Notes: generated by a model not told the origin, from the sequence alone. A stretch of DNA of 64,000 nucleotides from Peptococcaceae bacterium BICA1-7 (GCA_000802095.1 JUEB01000016.1:1-64000); one strand, 5' to 3'; positions 14,046 to 24,305 are shown, counted from the stretch's first letter. Numbers and translations: made by a program.

Positions 14046-14312
14046 ATTGTCCCCCGAATGCAATTTTAATAATGTTAATATTATTTGCAAAAAAAAGATA
14101 ATTATAATCCAATGACTTACCTAAAAAATTTACAATGACCTATACATAGTAAAGCCAGGGGAATTTCTTTGGCTAGAGGCGTTGCTTCGATATAAGCAAG
14201 GCCTTTTATAATAGCCATGATATGCCAGAAATCTAATTATATGGCTTTGAAGGAAAGTTTTATTATATGTAGAAGAATGAAAGATGATGAAAAACAGGAG
14301 CTGACTTGACAC

Positions 14313-15536
14313 ATGTCTAAGAAAGTGCTCTTATTATTGCTGTTAATTAGCCTCTCCCTTTGCACGCCTGTTCTGGCGGCAGAAGGTATCGGGGTTTTTA
14401 CTGTTGGATCGACTGAATACCTGGTTGACGGGCAGAAGTATTCCATGGAAGTGGCCCCCTTCATACAGGAGGGAAGAACCTTTATTCCCGTTAGGTACGT
14501 TGCCGGGGCTATGGGCATAGCTCCGGATGACATCACCTATAGCAATGGCGAGATAATGCTTATTGCAGACAACAAGGTGGTCAGGCTCTGCACCGGCAGC
14601 AATGTGATGGTGGTAAACGGTGTAGAGATTAACATGGATGTTGATGTGAAAGTTGTTAACGGGCGGGCAATGCTGCCGGTCTGGTGGGTTGGTCTGGCTC
14701 TGGGAGGCAATGTGGTTTGGGATGAACCCAGCCGGACGGTAACAATCTCGGGCGCCGGCTATTTCAATCCCGGCGAAAGCCAGGCTGTGAGAAAGGTAAA
14801 TCCGGTCACGTTCACATCCACAGAGACTGCCGAAAGGGATTTTGGCTGGATATATAACGGCTTAAGCTATACCTGGCATGTTGAAATACCTGACCAGCTG
14901 CTTGTTTTTGGTAGGGAGATTAATGGGTTAATAGATAAATTCTACGATAGTAATGGTGCTGTTCAGCATTCCATATTAGCTTCGGCTCCGGATGATATAA
15001 AGAAAGTTATTCTCTCACTGGCAACAGATGGCAATTATGCTCCCTGGGCGGAAGAGGGAGAAAACTATATATATGCCGGCTATCTTGCCCAGAGGCTGAA
15101 GGAGCAGGCCCTGCTTGACGGATATGACTATTTTCAAACCGCTGAGTTTGTGCAAAGCTTTGTGGCTGGAGCTATACCTTATGAATTTACAGACAAACCT
15201 CTGCTACCGGCACAAACCCTGATGGAGAAGGGGGACTGCAAGGATAAGTCAATATTAATGGCGGCTATTCTCAATAATTTAGGCTATAAGGTGGCTTTGC
15301 TGAAGTTTCCTCCCCCGCCGGGGGAATTTGCAGGACATATGGTGGTCGGCGTCGCGTTTAACGCTAATCAGTTGCCAACAGAGCGAAAGTTATTATATTA
15401 TACAAATAGTGGTGTAAAATACTATTTTGCCGAAACCACTGTGCCCAATTGGAGAATAGGTGAAATTAGCGATATTAAACTGGTGAAAAAAGGTTCTCTT
15501 TACCCAGTTAAAGAGTCATCAAAACCTGTTAATTAG
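14313..15536 (+). CDS. Secreted copper-amine-oxidase-like N-domain plus transglutaminase-like protein
   Basis: A 407-residue exported protein. A signal peptide (residues 1-22, LLLLLLISLSLCTPVLAAEG) is followed by a stalk domain of the copper amine oxidase N-terminal type (about 28-148: FIQEGRTFIPVRYVAGAMGI and GRAMLPVWWVGLALGGNVVW). That domain is a wall-associated module in Clostridia. The C-terminal 250 residues look like a transglutaminase-like cysteine peptidase: MEKGDCKDKSILMAAILNNL supplies the Cys nucleophile and EFAGHMVVGV the His. It may remodel envelope proteins. The mature enzyme could be wall-attached. No neighbour points to a substrate. Confidence 0.82.
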   Translation: MSKKVLLLLLLISLSLCTPVLAAEGIGVFTVGSTEYLVDGQKYSMEVAPFIQEGRTFIPVRYVAGAMGIAPDDITYSNGEIMLIADNKVVRLCTGSNVMVVNGVEINMDVDVKVVNGRAMLPVWWVGLALGGNVVWDEPSRTVTISGAGYFNPGESQAVRKVNPVTFTSTETAERDFGWIYNGLSYTWHVEIPDQLLVFGREINGLIDKFYDSNGAVQHSILASAPDDIKKVILSLATDGNYAPWAEEGENYIYAGYLAQRLKEQALLDGYDYFQTAEFVQSFVAGAIPYEFTDKPLLPAQTLMEKGDCKDKSILMAAILNNLGYKVALLKFPPPPGEFAGHMVVGVAFNANQLPTERKLLYYTNSGVKYYFAETTVPNWRIGEISDIKLVKKGSLYPVKESSKPVN

Positions 15537-15627
15537 TTTAAACTCAACTTTTACCAAATTTTTTTGAAGAGGGCAGTGGTATTTCAATTATTTAGTGGAA
15601 TTACTATCAATAAGAAAGGCAAACTAT

Positions 15628-16134
15628 ATGAAACTAGAAACTAACCGGCTGTTGCTAAAGACTCTTGATCTTAATCTGGTTGAGGCGGCAGCACAGCGTG
15701 ATACGCAGGCAATCGAAGCTTTAGGATATAAAACCAACGGTGAATGGCCGGGTTCTGATTTTTTTGAAGCCTTACCCTACTTTCGGGAACTTCTGATTAA
15801 AAATAATGGCACTAAAGGATTTGATTCCTGGATCGTTGTGGCGAAGGGCACTCAAGAAATAGTTGGTGGTATTGGCTTTTTAGGCGAACCAGATCTGAAC
15901 GGTATGGTTGAAATTGGTTTTGCTACCAATATAAGTCACCTCCGGAAAGGTTATTGCTTTGAAGCAGCCCAAAAACTATTAAACTGGGCATTAAGTCAAG
16001 ATGCGGTCAAATGTATCATCGCTAGATGTGAACCTGACAATATTTGTTCTAAAAAATTATTATTGAAGCTAGGATTTCAGATCGACCACAGCGATGCAGA
16101 ATTGATTTATTGGAAATATTGCAAGAAGATGTAA
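15628..16134 (+). CDS. GNAT family N-acetyltransferase (RimJ/RimL-like)
   Basis: A 168-residue acetyltransferase: LETNRLLLKTLDLNLVEA at the N-terminus is the RimJ/RimL signature, and IGFATNISHLRKGYCFEAAQ includes the acetyl-CoA-binding loop. EPDNICSKKLLLKLGFQ is the usual GNAT C-terminal strand-helix. It transfers an acetyl group to an amine of an unknown substrate. The ATG at 15628 gives the family-typical start; a frame to 15595 is possible but atypical. A loner between convergent and divergent neighbours. Confidence 0.88.
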   Translation: MKLETNRLLLKTLDLNLVEAAAQRDTQAIEALGYKTNGEWPGSDFFEALPYFRELLIKNNGTKGFDSWIVVAKGTQEIVGGIGFLGEPDLNGMVEIGFATNISHLRKGYCFEAAQKLLNWALSQDAVKCIIARCEPDNICSKKLLLKLGFQIDHSDAELIYWKYCKKM

Positions 16135-16198
16135 TCCTGCTACATTTTTCCCATTCCGCCAACGAAGAAATATTTTAATAAACGAAAAGTAATGGTTA

Positions 16199-17185
16199 TT
16201 AGAGTTCCCTTTTAACCGGCTTTCTGGCCCATAAGATGCTGAGCATCACTCCAATTATTATCACCAGGCCACCCATTAGCTGATTAAAAATAATTACTTC
16301 GTGAAGGATAATAACGGAGAAAAGCACACCGAAAACAGGAACCAGATTCATTAGAATTACTGCAGTGCTTGCTGGCACTTGTCTTAGGCCGTAAGCATAT
16401 AAGTAGAAAGCCAGCAGAGAACAAAACACCCCCAGATATACAACAGCAATCAATGAATCTGCAGATGGAGCCGACCATTGGTCAATCTCAAGAAAAACAA
16501 GAGGCAGAAATCCTATGGCACCGGCCACTGTTTGGTAAAAGGTGATGGTGGTCATAGAATAAGTTGATACCACCGTACTTGTGATAAAGTTGTAGCAAGC
16601 CCATACAGCTCCGGCCAGGACAAGTAAAATATTACCCAGGACCCTATCTGCGGCTTCAGAAGAGTGACCGTTGGAAACAATCATATATACTCCGACCACG
16701 GCCAGCCCTACACCAATGTATGATATGGCCGGGAATTTGGCTCGAAAAAACAGTGTTTCCAGTAACATTGTTATTGCCGGGTAAGAGGATACGATTAGAG
16801 CGGCGTCCGATGCGGTACTATATTTTACTCCTACATTCTCAAGGGAAAAGTAGACGGTAATTCCCAAAAACCCGCTTAAGGCCAATTTGGCTAAATCCTT
16901 TGACGCGGGTTTTTTTATATCTTTCCGTATGGCCAGGAAGAATCCCAGCAGTATTGCGGCCAAGCCAAACCGTATTAAGCCCAGGCTCAGTGGAGGGAAT
17001 GTTTTCAAGGCAATTTTTGTAGCTACGAAGGAAACGCTCCATATTAATATAGCTGTTACAATGGAAAACAGGTGCCTGTCGCATTGCCTTGAATAGCTAA
17101 GAGAAAAAAATGCCAGGCCTGGCCTGGGTTTTATCGGTGTGTTCAATATACTCATTCCTTTTGCCCGTGTAGAGGGCTTTACCAC
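16199..17185 (-). CDS. EamA/DMT-family transporter
   Basis: A 328-residue inner-membrane transporter with two EamA halves (about ten transmembrane helices; landmarks WSVSFVATKIALKTFPPLSL and LVLAGAVWACYNFITSTVV). DMT proteins export amino acids and other small metabolites; the substrate is unknown. The GTG at 17185 is 2 bases after the stop of the AraC gene, which indicates an operon. An ATG at 17155 would drop the first ten residues, and the true start may lie further in, since the region before SIVTAILIWSVSF is unusual for the family. Confidence 0.88.
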   Translation of the reverse strand: MVKPSTRAKGMSILNTPIKPRPGLAFFSLSYSRQCDRHLFSIVTAILIWSVSFVATKIALKTFPPLSLGLIRFGLAAILLGFFLAIRKDIKKPASKDLAKLALSGFLGITVYFSLENVGVKYSTASDAALIVSSYPAITMLLETLFFRAKFPAISYIGVGLAVVGVYMIVSNGHSSEAADRVLGNILLVLAGAVWACYNFITSTVVSTYSMTTITFYQTVAGAIGFLPLVFLEIDQWSAPSADSLIAVVYLGVFCSLLAFYLYAYGLRQVPASTAVILMNLVPVFGVLFSVIILHEVIIFNQLMGGLVIIIGVMLSILWARKPVKREL

Positions 17186-17187
17186 AA

Positions 17188-18012
17188 TTAGTTTTTATGT
17201 TCCTGGAAGTAAAAGCCGGGAGTGACGCCGACCGAACGTTTAAAGCGGTTGGCAAAGTGGCTTTGATCGCTGAATCCGGTTTCAAAGGCGACCTCTTTGG
17301 GAGAAAGCCCCTGTTTGAGAAATTTCTTGGCGTGGCTTATCCTTATGCTATCCTGATATGAATGGGGCGGCATGCCCACCTCATTGCAAAACACCCTTAA
17401 AAAATAGTAGCGGCTTAATCCTACATACTCTGAAAGCTCACTGAGTGTTATCTTTTGCGACCAGCACGAGTGGATGTATTCCCGCGCTTTCCGAACCGCC
17501 TTCCGCTCACGGCCAAAGGTAAGGATGGGATGCCTTATTTTTGCGGTCTTTGTGATGATGCTACTTAAAGCATTTAAGAAGACCGACTCGGTTTCTAATG
17601 TGTTCTCGTTGCCCAGCAGTGAAGCATAAAGATTCCTTACACAGCCGGCCACCATTCTGTTGTCCACACGTATATTGATAAAAAACGGGCTGTCCTGATG
17701 GCGGCCAGTCATTTCAACCACCGCATCCTGCATGTGATCCAAAGTCAGGTAAATGGCCCGGTACTCAAATCCCAAATGGTTTGCCGGTTCACCGGTATGA
17801 GCATCCCCGGGGTTAAGCAGGATCAGTCCCCCCGGTGGCGTTTCATATCTCGACCCACGATGGGAAAAGGACTGCAGCCCTTTCTCGATCAGGCCTATCA
17901 CGTAGTAATCATGCATGTGCACCGGATAGGCATGTTTTATATAAAAGGCATGAAATAATTCAATATTAAGATTTGCATTACAGTGGAGCGTGCTCCATTC
18001 CCGCTTGAACAT
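17188..18012 (-). CDS. AraC-family transcriptional regulator with cupin sensor
   Basis: A 274-residue regulator. The N-terminal cupin-like AraC sensor has the H-x-H pattern (HAYPVHMHDYYVIGLIEKGL, then NPGDAHTGEP). The C-terminal double HTH has ITLSELSEYVGLSRYYFLRVF and KEVAFETGFSDQSHFANRFK. It is translationally close to the EamA gene (2-base gap) and probably controls it in response to a small molecule. The same layout is seen in the AraC paralogue at 39052, whose sensor shares the NPGEAHTG motif, so both may sense related ligands. GAGG precedes the ATG. Confidence 0.92.
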   Translation of the reverse strand: MFKREWSTLHCNANLNIELFHAFYIKHAYPVHMHDYYVIGLIEKGLQSFSHRGSRYETPPGGLILLNPGDAHTGEPANHLGFEYRAIYLTLDHMQDAVVEMTGRHQDSPFFINIRVDNRMVAGCVRNLYASLLGNENTLETESVFLNALSSIITKTAKIRHPILTFGRERKAVRKAREYIHSCWSQKITLSELSEYVGLSRYYFLRVFCNEVGMPPHSYQDSIRISHAKKFLKQGLSPKEVAFETGFSDQSHFANRFKRSVGVTPGFYFQEHKN

Positions 18013-18133
18013 GGTATGCCTCCGGGAGTTTTTCTTTGGTTACCTGAGGGCGCCACTCTTATTCCTTATTATAGTTAAGTGCCCGGTGGAAGTCTTGAAA
18101 GAAATTGCTCTTTTGCGGGAAAATATATGGCAG

Positions 18134-18245
18134 GGACAAAATGGCGCCAGGCTCTTAACTCTCTAAACTTATTTTGATTGTTCGCGCACCTTCTGCTGAA
18201 TTGGCAAACGGGAGGTGTAATATTTGGAAAAGGGGGCGGGGTGAA
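18134..18245 (+). mobile_element. Decayed RAYT element remnant
   Basis: A GGCGCCAGGCTCTTAACTCT end variant, TTGATT and a mutated -10 (TGAATT), then GGGAGGTG and the first degenerate codons of the transposase. The body is missing. Confidence 0.65.
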
Positions 18246-18355
18246 ATCGGTGTCACAGGGGTGGTGCAATTGTTTTTGGGCGCTGGTTGTGTTTTCTAAC
18301 ATGCTGCGGTAATATGTTTGGGGTGTCACCTTTTATCTGGAGCGGGAGGATTATT

Positions 18356-19264
18356 ATGAAGTATAAAAATACTGTTAGTCTGCTAGTGGTGTGTATTATT
18401 CTATTATCGCTAACGGCATCGGTCTATGGAGTATTCTCAAATGAGGGACAGGGTCAATATGAATTCAAATCTCTACAGGGTGAAACCGTATCAATATATG
18501 GAAAAGGTCTCTATAAGAATGATTCTACCGCTATGGCGGTACAGGCCAGGGCACAGGATACCATTACTATGTTTTTGGGTGTACCGCTACTGGTTATATC
18601 GCTTTATATGGCGCGAAGGAATAGTCTTAAGGGCAGACTGCTGCTCACCGGCACATTGTCATATTTTCTTTATTCTTATGTGATGTACACTTTTATAGCC
18701 ATGTATAATCAGTTTTTCCTGGTGTATGTGATACTTATGGCTACAGCCTTATATGCCTTTGTATTAGCTATGCTGTCATTTGATGTGGAAGAATTAAGCT
18801 GTTCTTTTAGTGAAAAGCTTCCTGTAAAGTTAGTGGGCGGATTTCTACTTTTTTTAGGGGCAGCGGTTGGACTGCTGTGGATTGGAAGGATCGTGCCGCC
18901 ACTTATGGAGGGCACTGTGCCTGTCGGGCTGGAACACTATACTACGCTGGTTATTCAGGGATTGGACCTGGGGATTGTGATACCTGCTCAGTTCATCGCT
19001 GGTGTGCTGCTGATTAGGAGAAAAAGCTTTGGCTATCTTTTAGCGCCTGTCATGACGGTAAAGCTTATCACGCTGCTGACCGCACTTACCGCCATGGTTG
19101 TCGGACAGGCCCTGGCCGGAGTTAAGATGGTCTTTTTTGAAATGGCCATGTTTCCTCTTTTTAATTTAATGGCCATCTACTGCCTGGCTGTAATTCTAAA
19201 GAACATGAAAGAGAAGGGTTCCAATAAAGCCGTTACTCCCCGGGCAGGTGGGGGCCATTCCTGA
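18356..19264 (+). CDS. Multi-spanning membrane protein, unknown function
   Basis: A 302-residue protein. After a signal-like first helix (SLLVVCIILLSLTASVYGVF) an extracytoplasmic loop of about 40 residues is followed by some seven helices (for example LLTGTLSYFLYSYVMYTFI and LVGGFLLFLGAAVGLLWIGR). No transporter or enzyme motif was recognised. The ATG at 18356 with GGGAGG upstream is preferred over a longer frame from 18287. It is followed after 81 bases by a cupin protein, possibly in the same unit. A RAYT remnant lies just upstream. Confidence 0.75.
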   Translation: MKYKNTVSLLVVCIILLSLTASVYGVFSNEGQGQYEFKSLQGETVSIYGKGLYKNDSTAMAVQARAQDTITMFLGVPLLVISLYMARRNSLKGRLLLTGTLSYFLYSYVMYTFIAMYNQFFLVYVILMATALYAFVLAMLSFDVEELSCSFSEKLPVKLVGGFLLFLGAAVGLLWIGRIVPPLMEGTVPVGLEHYTTLVIQGLDLGIVIPAQFIAGVLLIRRKSFGYLLAPVMTVKLITLLTALTAMVVGQALAGVKMVFFEMAMFPLFNLMAIYCLAVILKNMKEKGSNKAVTPRAGGGHS

Positions 19265-19345
19265 CGGGCCTTTGGTTTATCACTTGGCCTGCCGCTGAAA
19301 TATGTCCTGTGATGGCTTACAGACAAGTTTAATGGAGGTGCGACT

Positions 19346-19753
19346 ATGGAGGAAAAAGTTATTGGTAATCTTTATGACCTTTTAAAATCTGCAGAGCTTG
19401 ATCCGGCAGTGGGTATAAGAATTGCCCATTTATCCGGCAGCGAGCAGTTCTCCTTCTATGGGGCGGAAATAGCTCCCCACAAAAGAATCGCGGCCCATTA
19501 TCATAAAAGCGGGTCGGAAATATACCTCTTAATTGAGGGAGAGGGGATAATGTACACGGGAAAGCCGGACAGCAGCGGCCGTGTTGACTGGAACCCCCCG
19601 CTAACCCTGAGTAGGGGAGACTGCTTTACGGTAAACCAGGGGGAGGTTCATCAGCTATTTAATAATTCCGGCGACAGGGCTATTATAGTCTTCGGCTGTC
19701 CGGCCGCTCACCTGTCCACAGACAGGATTGTTGTGGAAGGATTTAATAGCTGA
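19346..19753 (+). CDS. Cupin domain protein
   Basis: A 135-residue single-domain cupin. Motif 1 (HYHKSGSEIYLLIEGEG) and motif 2 (GDCFTVNQGEVHQLFN) contain the His, Glu and distal His that bind a metal ion. Such proteins may be isomerases, dioxygenases or binding proteins, and no more precise call is possible. GGAGGTG precedes the ATG. Likely co-transcribed with the membrane protein at 18356. Confidence 0.85.
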   Translation: MEEKVIGNLYDLLKSAELDPAVGIRIAHLSGSEQFSFYGAEIAPHKRIAAHYHKSGSEIYLLIEGEGIMYTGKPDSSGRVDWNPPLTLSRGDCFTVNQGEVHQLFNNSGDRAIIVFGCPAAHLSTDRIVVEGFNS

Positions 19754-20326
19754 TTACGTTATTTATGTGAAGTCTGAGGAAGTCTAGACGCTTATGAGTA
19801 ATAAAAAAAACTTATACTACAGGAAAAAGTTTTAGAGTCACCAGAAAGGCACTGTCAATGATAGTATACATCGACGATCTTTAAAGTGGCAACATTCACA
19901 AGCAATATTGTAAAAAGTATAAATTTACTGTCAATTTATGTTGATTTTTATAATAAGCACCTCTTATAATAAGGCTATTACCACAATTTTCATTATGGCA
20001 CATATTTTGCAAATGAGCCTTTAGAACAGCAAAAGCAAGAAACGAAAGGTTCTCTGTGAACTGACAATATACAAAGAATGATTTGCGATATGGTCTTTTG
20101 TAGGAGGGGGTAGTGACAATATGTATGTGAAATATTTAACAAATTAAGGCAATTTCTAGATTAGACGTAATGACAAAAAACATAGCCAGGGCTATTGTGG
20201 ATGCTGGCTTTCTTCAGAAATAAGAAGCAGCTTAACTTATTGAGGGACAATAAAATTTTATAATTTATAGCTGGTAAATCTACAAAGGGCTAAACTATTA
20301 GTTATATTGCGTAAGGGGGGAGGGTA
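19754..20326. other. AT-rich intergenic region before the c-di-GMP/chemotaxis genes
   Basis: No gene of convincing length. A 17-codon frame at 20170-20223 (MTKNIARAIVDAGFLQK) might be a gene relic. I looked for a c-di-GMP riboswitch before the GGDEF gene and found no match to its conserved core. AT-rich runs could hold promoters, but none stands out. Confidence 0.5.
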
Positions 20327-20503
20327 ATGGATACACGGAAAGATCTAAAACTTATGGCTGAAGAAATATTAAACTCTGTTACGGTTATTTACGGTTTTTT
20401 TATTTTGCTTTCGTCTAGCCGCACAGATTATGAAGAAATTGTTGATATGGAGGTGAAAAAAATAGTTTCATTATTGAGGGAAAATATATTAATAAAACGA
20501 TGA
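20327..20503 (+). CDS. Small hypothetical protein
   Basis: A 58-residue protein with a charged N-terminus (MDTRKDLKLMAEEIL), a short hydrophobic stretch (VTVIYGFFILLSS) and a charged C-terminus. GGGGGGAGGG precedes the ATG, a strong ribosome site. It lies 15 bases upstream of the GGDEF/HD-GYP gene, so it is probably translated from the same message. No family recognised. It could be a small membrane-associated regulator of the neighbour, which is a guess. Confidence 0.55.
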   Translation: MDTRKDLKLMAEEILNSVTVIYGFFILLSSSRTDYEEIVDMEVKKIVSLLRENILIKR

Positions 20504-20518
20504 AAGGAAGTGATTACT

Positions 20519-22627
20519 TTGGGGGACTATATTGAAAAACATATTACTGCTGTATTTTTGACGGTGGTTGTCATTACAGTATCGATGGCAGTTGTGGTTG
20601 TATGGAAGATAAATATAGTTCAGAGGCAAACCGGAGTAATATCAAGTCAGATTAACAAAATAATTACTATCTCCGAAATAAAAGAAAATGTCCTGCTGCA
20701 AATTGGAGCGATGAACAACTATGTTTTAACTGGAGAACCTGATTATCTAAATAAGTTTAATGAGTATACAGAAAAGAATAACCATATGCAGACTGCTTTA
20801 ATAAGGGAAATCAGGGAGTCAAGGAAACCCCTGGCCGGGCAGTTGCACCAAACCTATACTGACTACATCTCTTATTGCGACAAAGTGGTGAATCCATTTG
20901 TGAAAGTTAATGTGAGAGTGCCGGAAGATATTTTAAATGAGATAGGCCAAAAACAAAATAAACTTACCGAGTTATCCACCCAAATACAAGAGTTAAGGCG
21001 GGCAGATACTATTTCCGTCCTGGGCGATATAGTCATTAGCAGCCAGAATGCCTCAAAAACTTCACAATATTTTGCACTTTTAGGTTTGGTGTTGGGTGTT
21101 TCTCTTAGTATTACATTGGGACCTAAGTTTATTCGCAATCATAAGATTAAGAATTCCATACTAAATACTACGAGAAATATTACAATAACAATAGATGATA
21201 AGGGGATTATTACCTCCATAAACCGTACTGCAGAAGCATTTTTCCAAAACTCCAAAGAGCTATTACTTAAAAAGAATTATCAAGACATTATTGGGATAGG
21301 TAAAATGATAGATATGGAATTACCTATTAATAAAATTGTTAACTCCGGAATAGGAGTGTGCAATCTTGAAAGGGTATACAATTTTGGAGACGGGTGGAAG
21401 AGTGTGCTAAACGTGGACTGCCTCCCAATGAGTGAGAGAACGCCCTGTGGAGTCTTGATTGTAGCCAGGGATATTTCTGAAAGAAAAATTCTTGAAGAAA
21501 AGCTATATGCCATGACATTAAGGGATAGTCTGACCAATCTGTACAACCATGCCTACCTAAAACGGAGGCTTAAGGAAGAGATACTTAAGGATAAGGATAA
21601 CTCACAGTCTTTATCTTACATACTGCTTGATATCGACGACTTTAAATTTTATAACGACAGATTCGGCCATCAAGCAGGCGATGCATTGCTGAATGAATTT
21701 GCCAAGTTATTGAAAAAGTGTGTACGGGGTAACGACGTTGTGGGCAGGTACGGTGGTGATGAATTTGCCGTAATATTGCCTAAGGCGGGCAGGTCTACTG
21801 CGCTGATGCTGGCCGAGAGAATCAGGTCCACCGTGGAAAAGCACCCCTTCAATAACAAGATGCTTGTGCCTGGCAATAATATCACGGTAAGTATTGGTGT
21901 AGCTGTATACCCTGATGACGCATGCGAAGGTGAGGAATTAATAAAACTGGCTGACGAGGCAATGTACCGGTGCAAGCAGAATCAAAAGAATGGTGTACAG
22001 CTATATTTTTCAGCATTAAAAGAGTTTCAGAAGGAATTAAAAGAATCTGAAAAGACAATGTACAATTCCGTTAAGATGCTTTTGGGCATTATAAACTCCA
22101 AGGACAGGGATACATATTTGCATCTGGAAAAAGTGGCCGAGTATGTTGAAATAATATGCAGCCGCATGAACCTGGACGAAAATATGAAAAAGGACATTAA
22201 GATTGCCGCCTTCTTACATGACCTGGGCAAAATTGAAATTCCACGCACTATATTGCATAAAACTGAGCAGATATCTAAGGAGGAGTGGTCAATAATAAGA
22301 CAGCATCCAAAGTGGGGGGCCAGCATGTTACGTTCTATGCAACAAATGGATAGTATAATTCCTCTTATTTTACATCATCATGAGAGGTATGACGGAAATG
22401 GTTATCCCAAAGGCCTTAAAGGAGAGGATATTCCACTGGGGGCCCGTATAATAGCCGTAGCAGACAGCTTTGACGCTATGACCACTTTAAGGCCGTATAG
22501 AAAACCCAAAAGTATTGCAGACGCCATCGAGGAAATAGTTATAAACAGCGGAACTCAGTTTGACCCACAAGTAGCCGGGCTATTTGTTAAAAATTATTCA
22601 GCAAGTTGCGGTGTGCAAATAATATAA
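20519..22627 (+). CDS. Membrane PAS-GGDEF-HD-GYP c-di-GMP signalling protein
   Basis: A 702-residue sensor. A first helix near residues 10-30, an extracytoplasmic region and a second helix (ALLGLVLGVSLSITLG near 185) frame a sensing domain. A PAS domain follows (about 215-325). Then comes a GGDEF domain with an intact active site (GRYGGDEFAVILP) and an RGND inhibitory site five residues before it, so it can probably make c-di-GMP. The C-terminal HD-GYP domain (FLHDLGKIEIP and HHERYDGNGYP) should hydrolyse c-di-GMP. Both opposing activities look intact. The TTG at 20519 is preferred (GGAAG 8 bases upstream); a GTG at 20510 is too close to it. It is 20 bases from the chemotaxis receptor gene, suggesting a motility or attachment switch. 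Confidence 0.92.
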   Translation: MGDYIEKHITAVFLTVVVITVSMAVVVVWKINIVQRQTGVISSQINKIITISEIKENVLLQIGAMNNYVLTGEPDYLNKFNEYTEKNNHMQTALIREIRESRKPLAGQLHQTYTDYISYCDKVVNPFVKVNVRVPEDILNEIGQKQNKLTELSTQIQELRRADTISVLGDIVISSQNASKTSQYFALLGLVLGVSLSITLGPKFIRNHKIKNSILNTTRNITITIDDKGIITSINRTAEAFFQNSKELLLKKNYQDIIGIGKMIDMELPINKIVNSGIGVCNLERVYNFGDGWKSVLNVDCLPMSERTPCGVLIVARDISERKILEEKLYAMTLRDSLTNLYNHAYLKRRLKEEILKDKDNSQSLSYILLDIDDFKFYNDRFGHQAGDALLNEFAKLLKKCVRGNDVVGRYGGDEFAVILPKAGRSTALMLAERIRSTVEKHPFNNKMLVPGNNITVSIGVAVYPDDACEGEELIKLADEAMYRCKQNQKNGVQLYFSALKEFQKELKESEKTMYNSVKMLLGIINSKDRDTYLHLEKVAEYVEIICSRMNLDENMKKDIKIAAFLHDLGKIEIPRTILHKTEQISKEEWSIIRQHPKWGASMLRSMQQMDSIIPLILHHHERYDGNGYPKGLKGEDIPLGARIIAVADSFDAMTTLRPYRKPKSIADAIEEIVINSGTQFDPQVAGLFVKNYSASCGVQII

Positions 22628-22647
22628 ATAATGGGGAGGATTAATAA

Positions 22648-24207
22648 ATGTCATTAAAAGTAAAGATTATTTCGAGTTTTTTTCTTACAGTAGTAATATT
22701 CGCTATTGCAGCTAGCATTATTTTTTCAAAGTCAACCAAGGCCGGAATACATGTGATTGATATCCCTCACCAGTTCAACAGAAATAGTCAGTATTCTCTT
22801 ATAGGTCACAATATTGCAATGGAAACTGCAAGTATACGCGGGTATTTGTATTACAGGGATATTAAATTTCTGGACGCTTTTAAAAAATATAGTACAGAAA
22901 ACAATAACACAATTAAAAACCTCATAGATACCGCAAAAGAAGAAAGTAACAAGCAAAGGGCGCTGAAACTTAAAGAGGTACATGATAAGTACGATGATTT
23001 ATGCATGAACAAGCTTGTCGGTCTTGTTGACTCGGGCAAGGATGATGAAGCCAGAGAACTGGCATACACCCAGGGTGTGCCTCTAAATACTGACCTGACC
23101 GAACTTATTGATGAAATGATCACATTACGGGAAAAAACTTTAGCAACAGATATTGATAACACCGCCCGGGAGGTAAGCAACATCCGCTACTGGGCATTGA
23201 TTTCCACAATAATTTCTCTGATTGCTGGTTGTGTCGCCGGTTACCTGCTGTCTAGATCAATTGCCGGGCCAATAAAACTTGTATCATCAGAAGCAACCAG
23301 AATTGCTGGTGGAGATTTGACAGGGGAAGAAATAGCAGTCAAGTCAAAGGACGAAATAAGCCAAATGGCTAAGGCTTTTAATACAATGCAGGGCAATTTA
23401 AAGGAGATTGTAAGGCAACTGGCTGAGCAGTCCAAGAATGTGGCTTCATCTTCGGCCCAACTGTCAGCCAGTGCGGAAAGCGTTGCTGCCGGGTCAAGTG
23501 AAACTGCCGCCAATATAAACCGGGTTGCTTCCACCTTTGAAATAGTTTCCAATAATACCCAGAAGATAGCGCGGATTTCATCCGAATCTGCCAATCTGGC
23601 GCGGGAAGGTAGTCAAGGTATTAAAGGTTTTACCGTACAGATGGAGGGTATACAGGAAGCTACAGTTTCCAGCAGTGAGGTGATTAATGGACTAAATCAA
23701 TCTACAGTGAAAATATCCCAGATAGTGGAGCTTATAACTCAAATAGCCGACCAGACAAATTTATTAGCGCTGAATGCCGCAATTGAGGCGGCGAGGGCCG
23801 GGGAACAAGGCCGAGGATTTGCGGTGGTGGCGGAAGAGGTAAGAAAACTTGCTGAACAGTCTTCAGGTGCGGCTAAAGAAATATTTCAACTTATATTTTC
23901 CATCCAGCAGGAATCGCAGAAGGCGGTACAGACTATGGCTGAGGGGGCTTCCAGGGTTGAAGAAGGAGCGAAAACAGTAGAGGTGATGGGTAGGACATTT
24001 GAGAATATTATCGATTCTGTTCGGTCCTTGGCTGGTGAAATACAATTTATTGCAACATCAGTGGAGGAAATGTCAGGGCTGGTGCAAAACGTTGCAGCTA
24101 CGGCACAGGAGCAGACTGCTACAATGGAGGAGGTTTCCTCAACATCACAGGACCTTTCCGGATCGGCCTTCAAACTTGAAGGATTGGCTGGAAGGTTTAA
24201 AATATAA
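22648..24207 (+). CDS. Methyl-accepting chemotaxis protein
   Basis: A 519-residue receptor. Two transmembrane helices (residues about 8-28 and 175-200) bracket a ligand-binding region that looks like a four-helix bundle. A HAMP domain ([20 protein letters not shown]) and a long cytoplasmic coiled coil follow. The signalling tip [20 protein letters not shown] is canonical and contacts CheA/CheW. Methylation-type glutamates flank it. There are no che genes in the window, so the rest of the system lies elsewhere. It is in a probable operon with the c-di-GMP protein upstream, coupling taxis with c-di-GMP. Confidence 0.95.
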   Translation: MSLKVKIISSFFLTVVIFAIAASIIFSKSTKAGIHVIDIPHQFNRNSQYSLIGHNIAMETASIRGYLYYRDIKFLDAFKKYSTENNNTIKNLIDTAKEESNKQRALKLKEVHDKYDDLCMNKLVGLVDSGKDDEARELAYTQGVPLNTDLTELIDEMITLREKTLATDIDNTAREVSNIRYWALISTIISLIAGCVAGYLLSRSIAGPIKLVSSEATRIAGGDLTGEEIAVKSKDEISQMAKAFNTMQGNLKEIVRQLAEQSKNVASSSAQLSASAESVAAGSSETAANINRVASTFEIVSNNTQKIARISSESANLAREGSQGIKGFTVQMEGIQEATVSSSEVINGLNQSTVKISQIVELITQIADQTNLLALNAAIEAARAGEQGRGFAVVAEEVRKLAEQSSGAAKEIFQLIFSIQQESQKAVQTMAEGASRVEEGAKTVEVMGRTFENIIDSVRSLAGEIQFIATSVEEMSGLVQNVAATAQEQTATMEEVSSTSQDLSGSAFKLEGLAGRFKI

Positions 24208-24255
24208 CCCCCTGTGGAAGGATTTATAGGCTAATTGGCGGCGGGATGTCGATAG

Positions 24256-24286
24256 GTAAGGCCTCACGGGATCCGTGAGGCCTTAC
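24256..24286. terminator. Strong hairpin between convergent genes
   Basis: GTAAGGCCTCACGG and CCGTGAGGCCTTAC form a 14-bp perfect stem with a three-base loop, lying between the convergent receptor and SLH genes. There is no clear T run on either side, so it is a likely but not classical terminator. Confidence 0.55.
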
Positions 24287-24305
24287 TGGCATGTTTGAAA
24301 AACAG

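Noticed and set aside
19754-20326. Possible c-di-GMP riboswitch before the GGDEF gene
   Set aside because: The conserved core of c-di-GMP-I/II aptamers was not found in this stretch.
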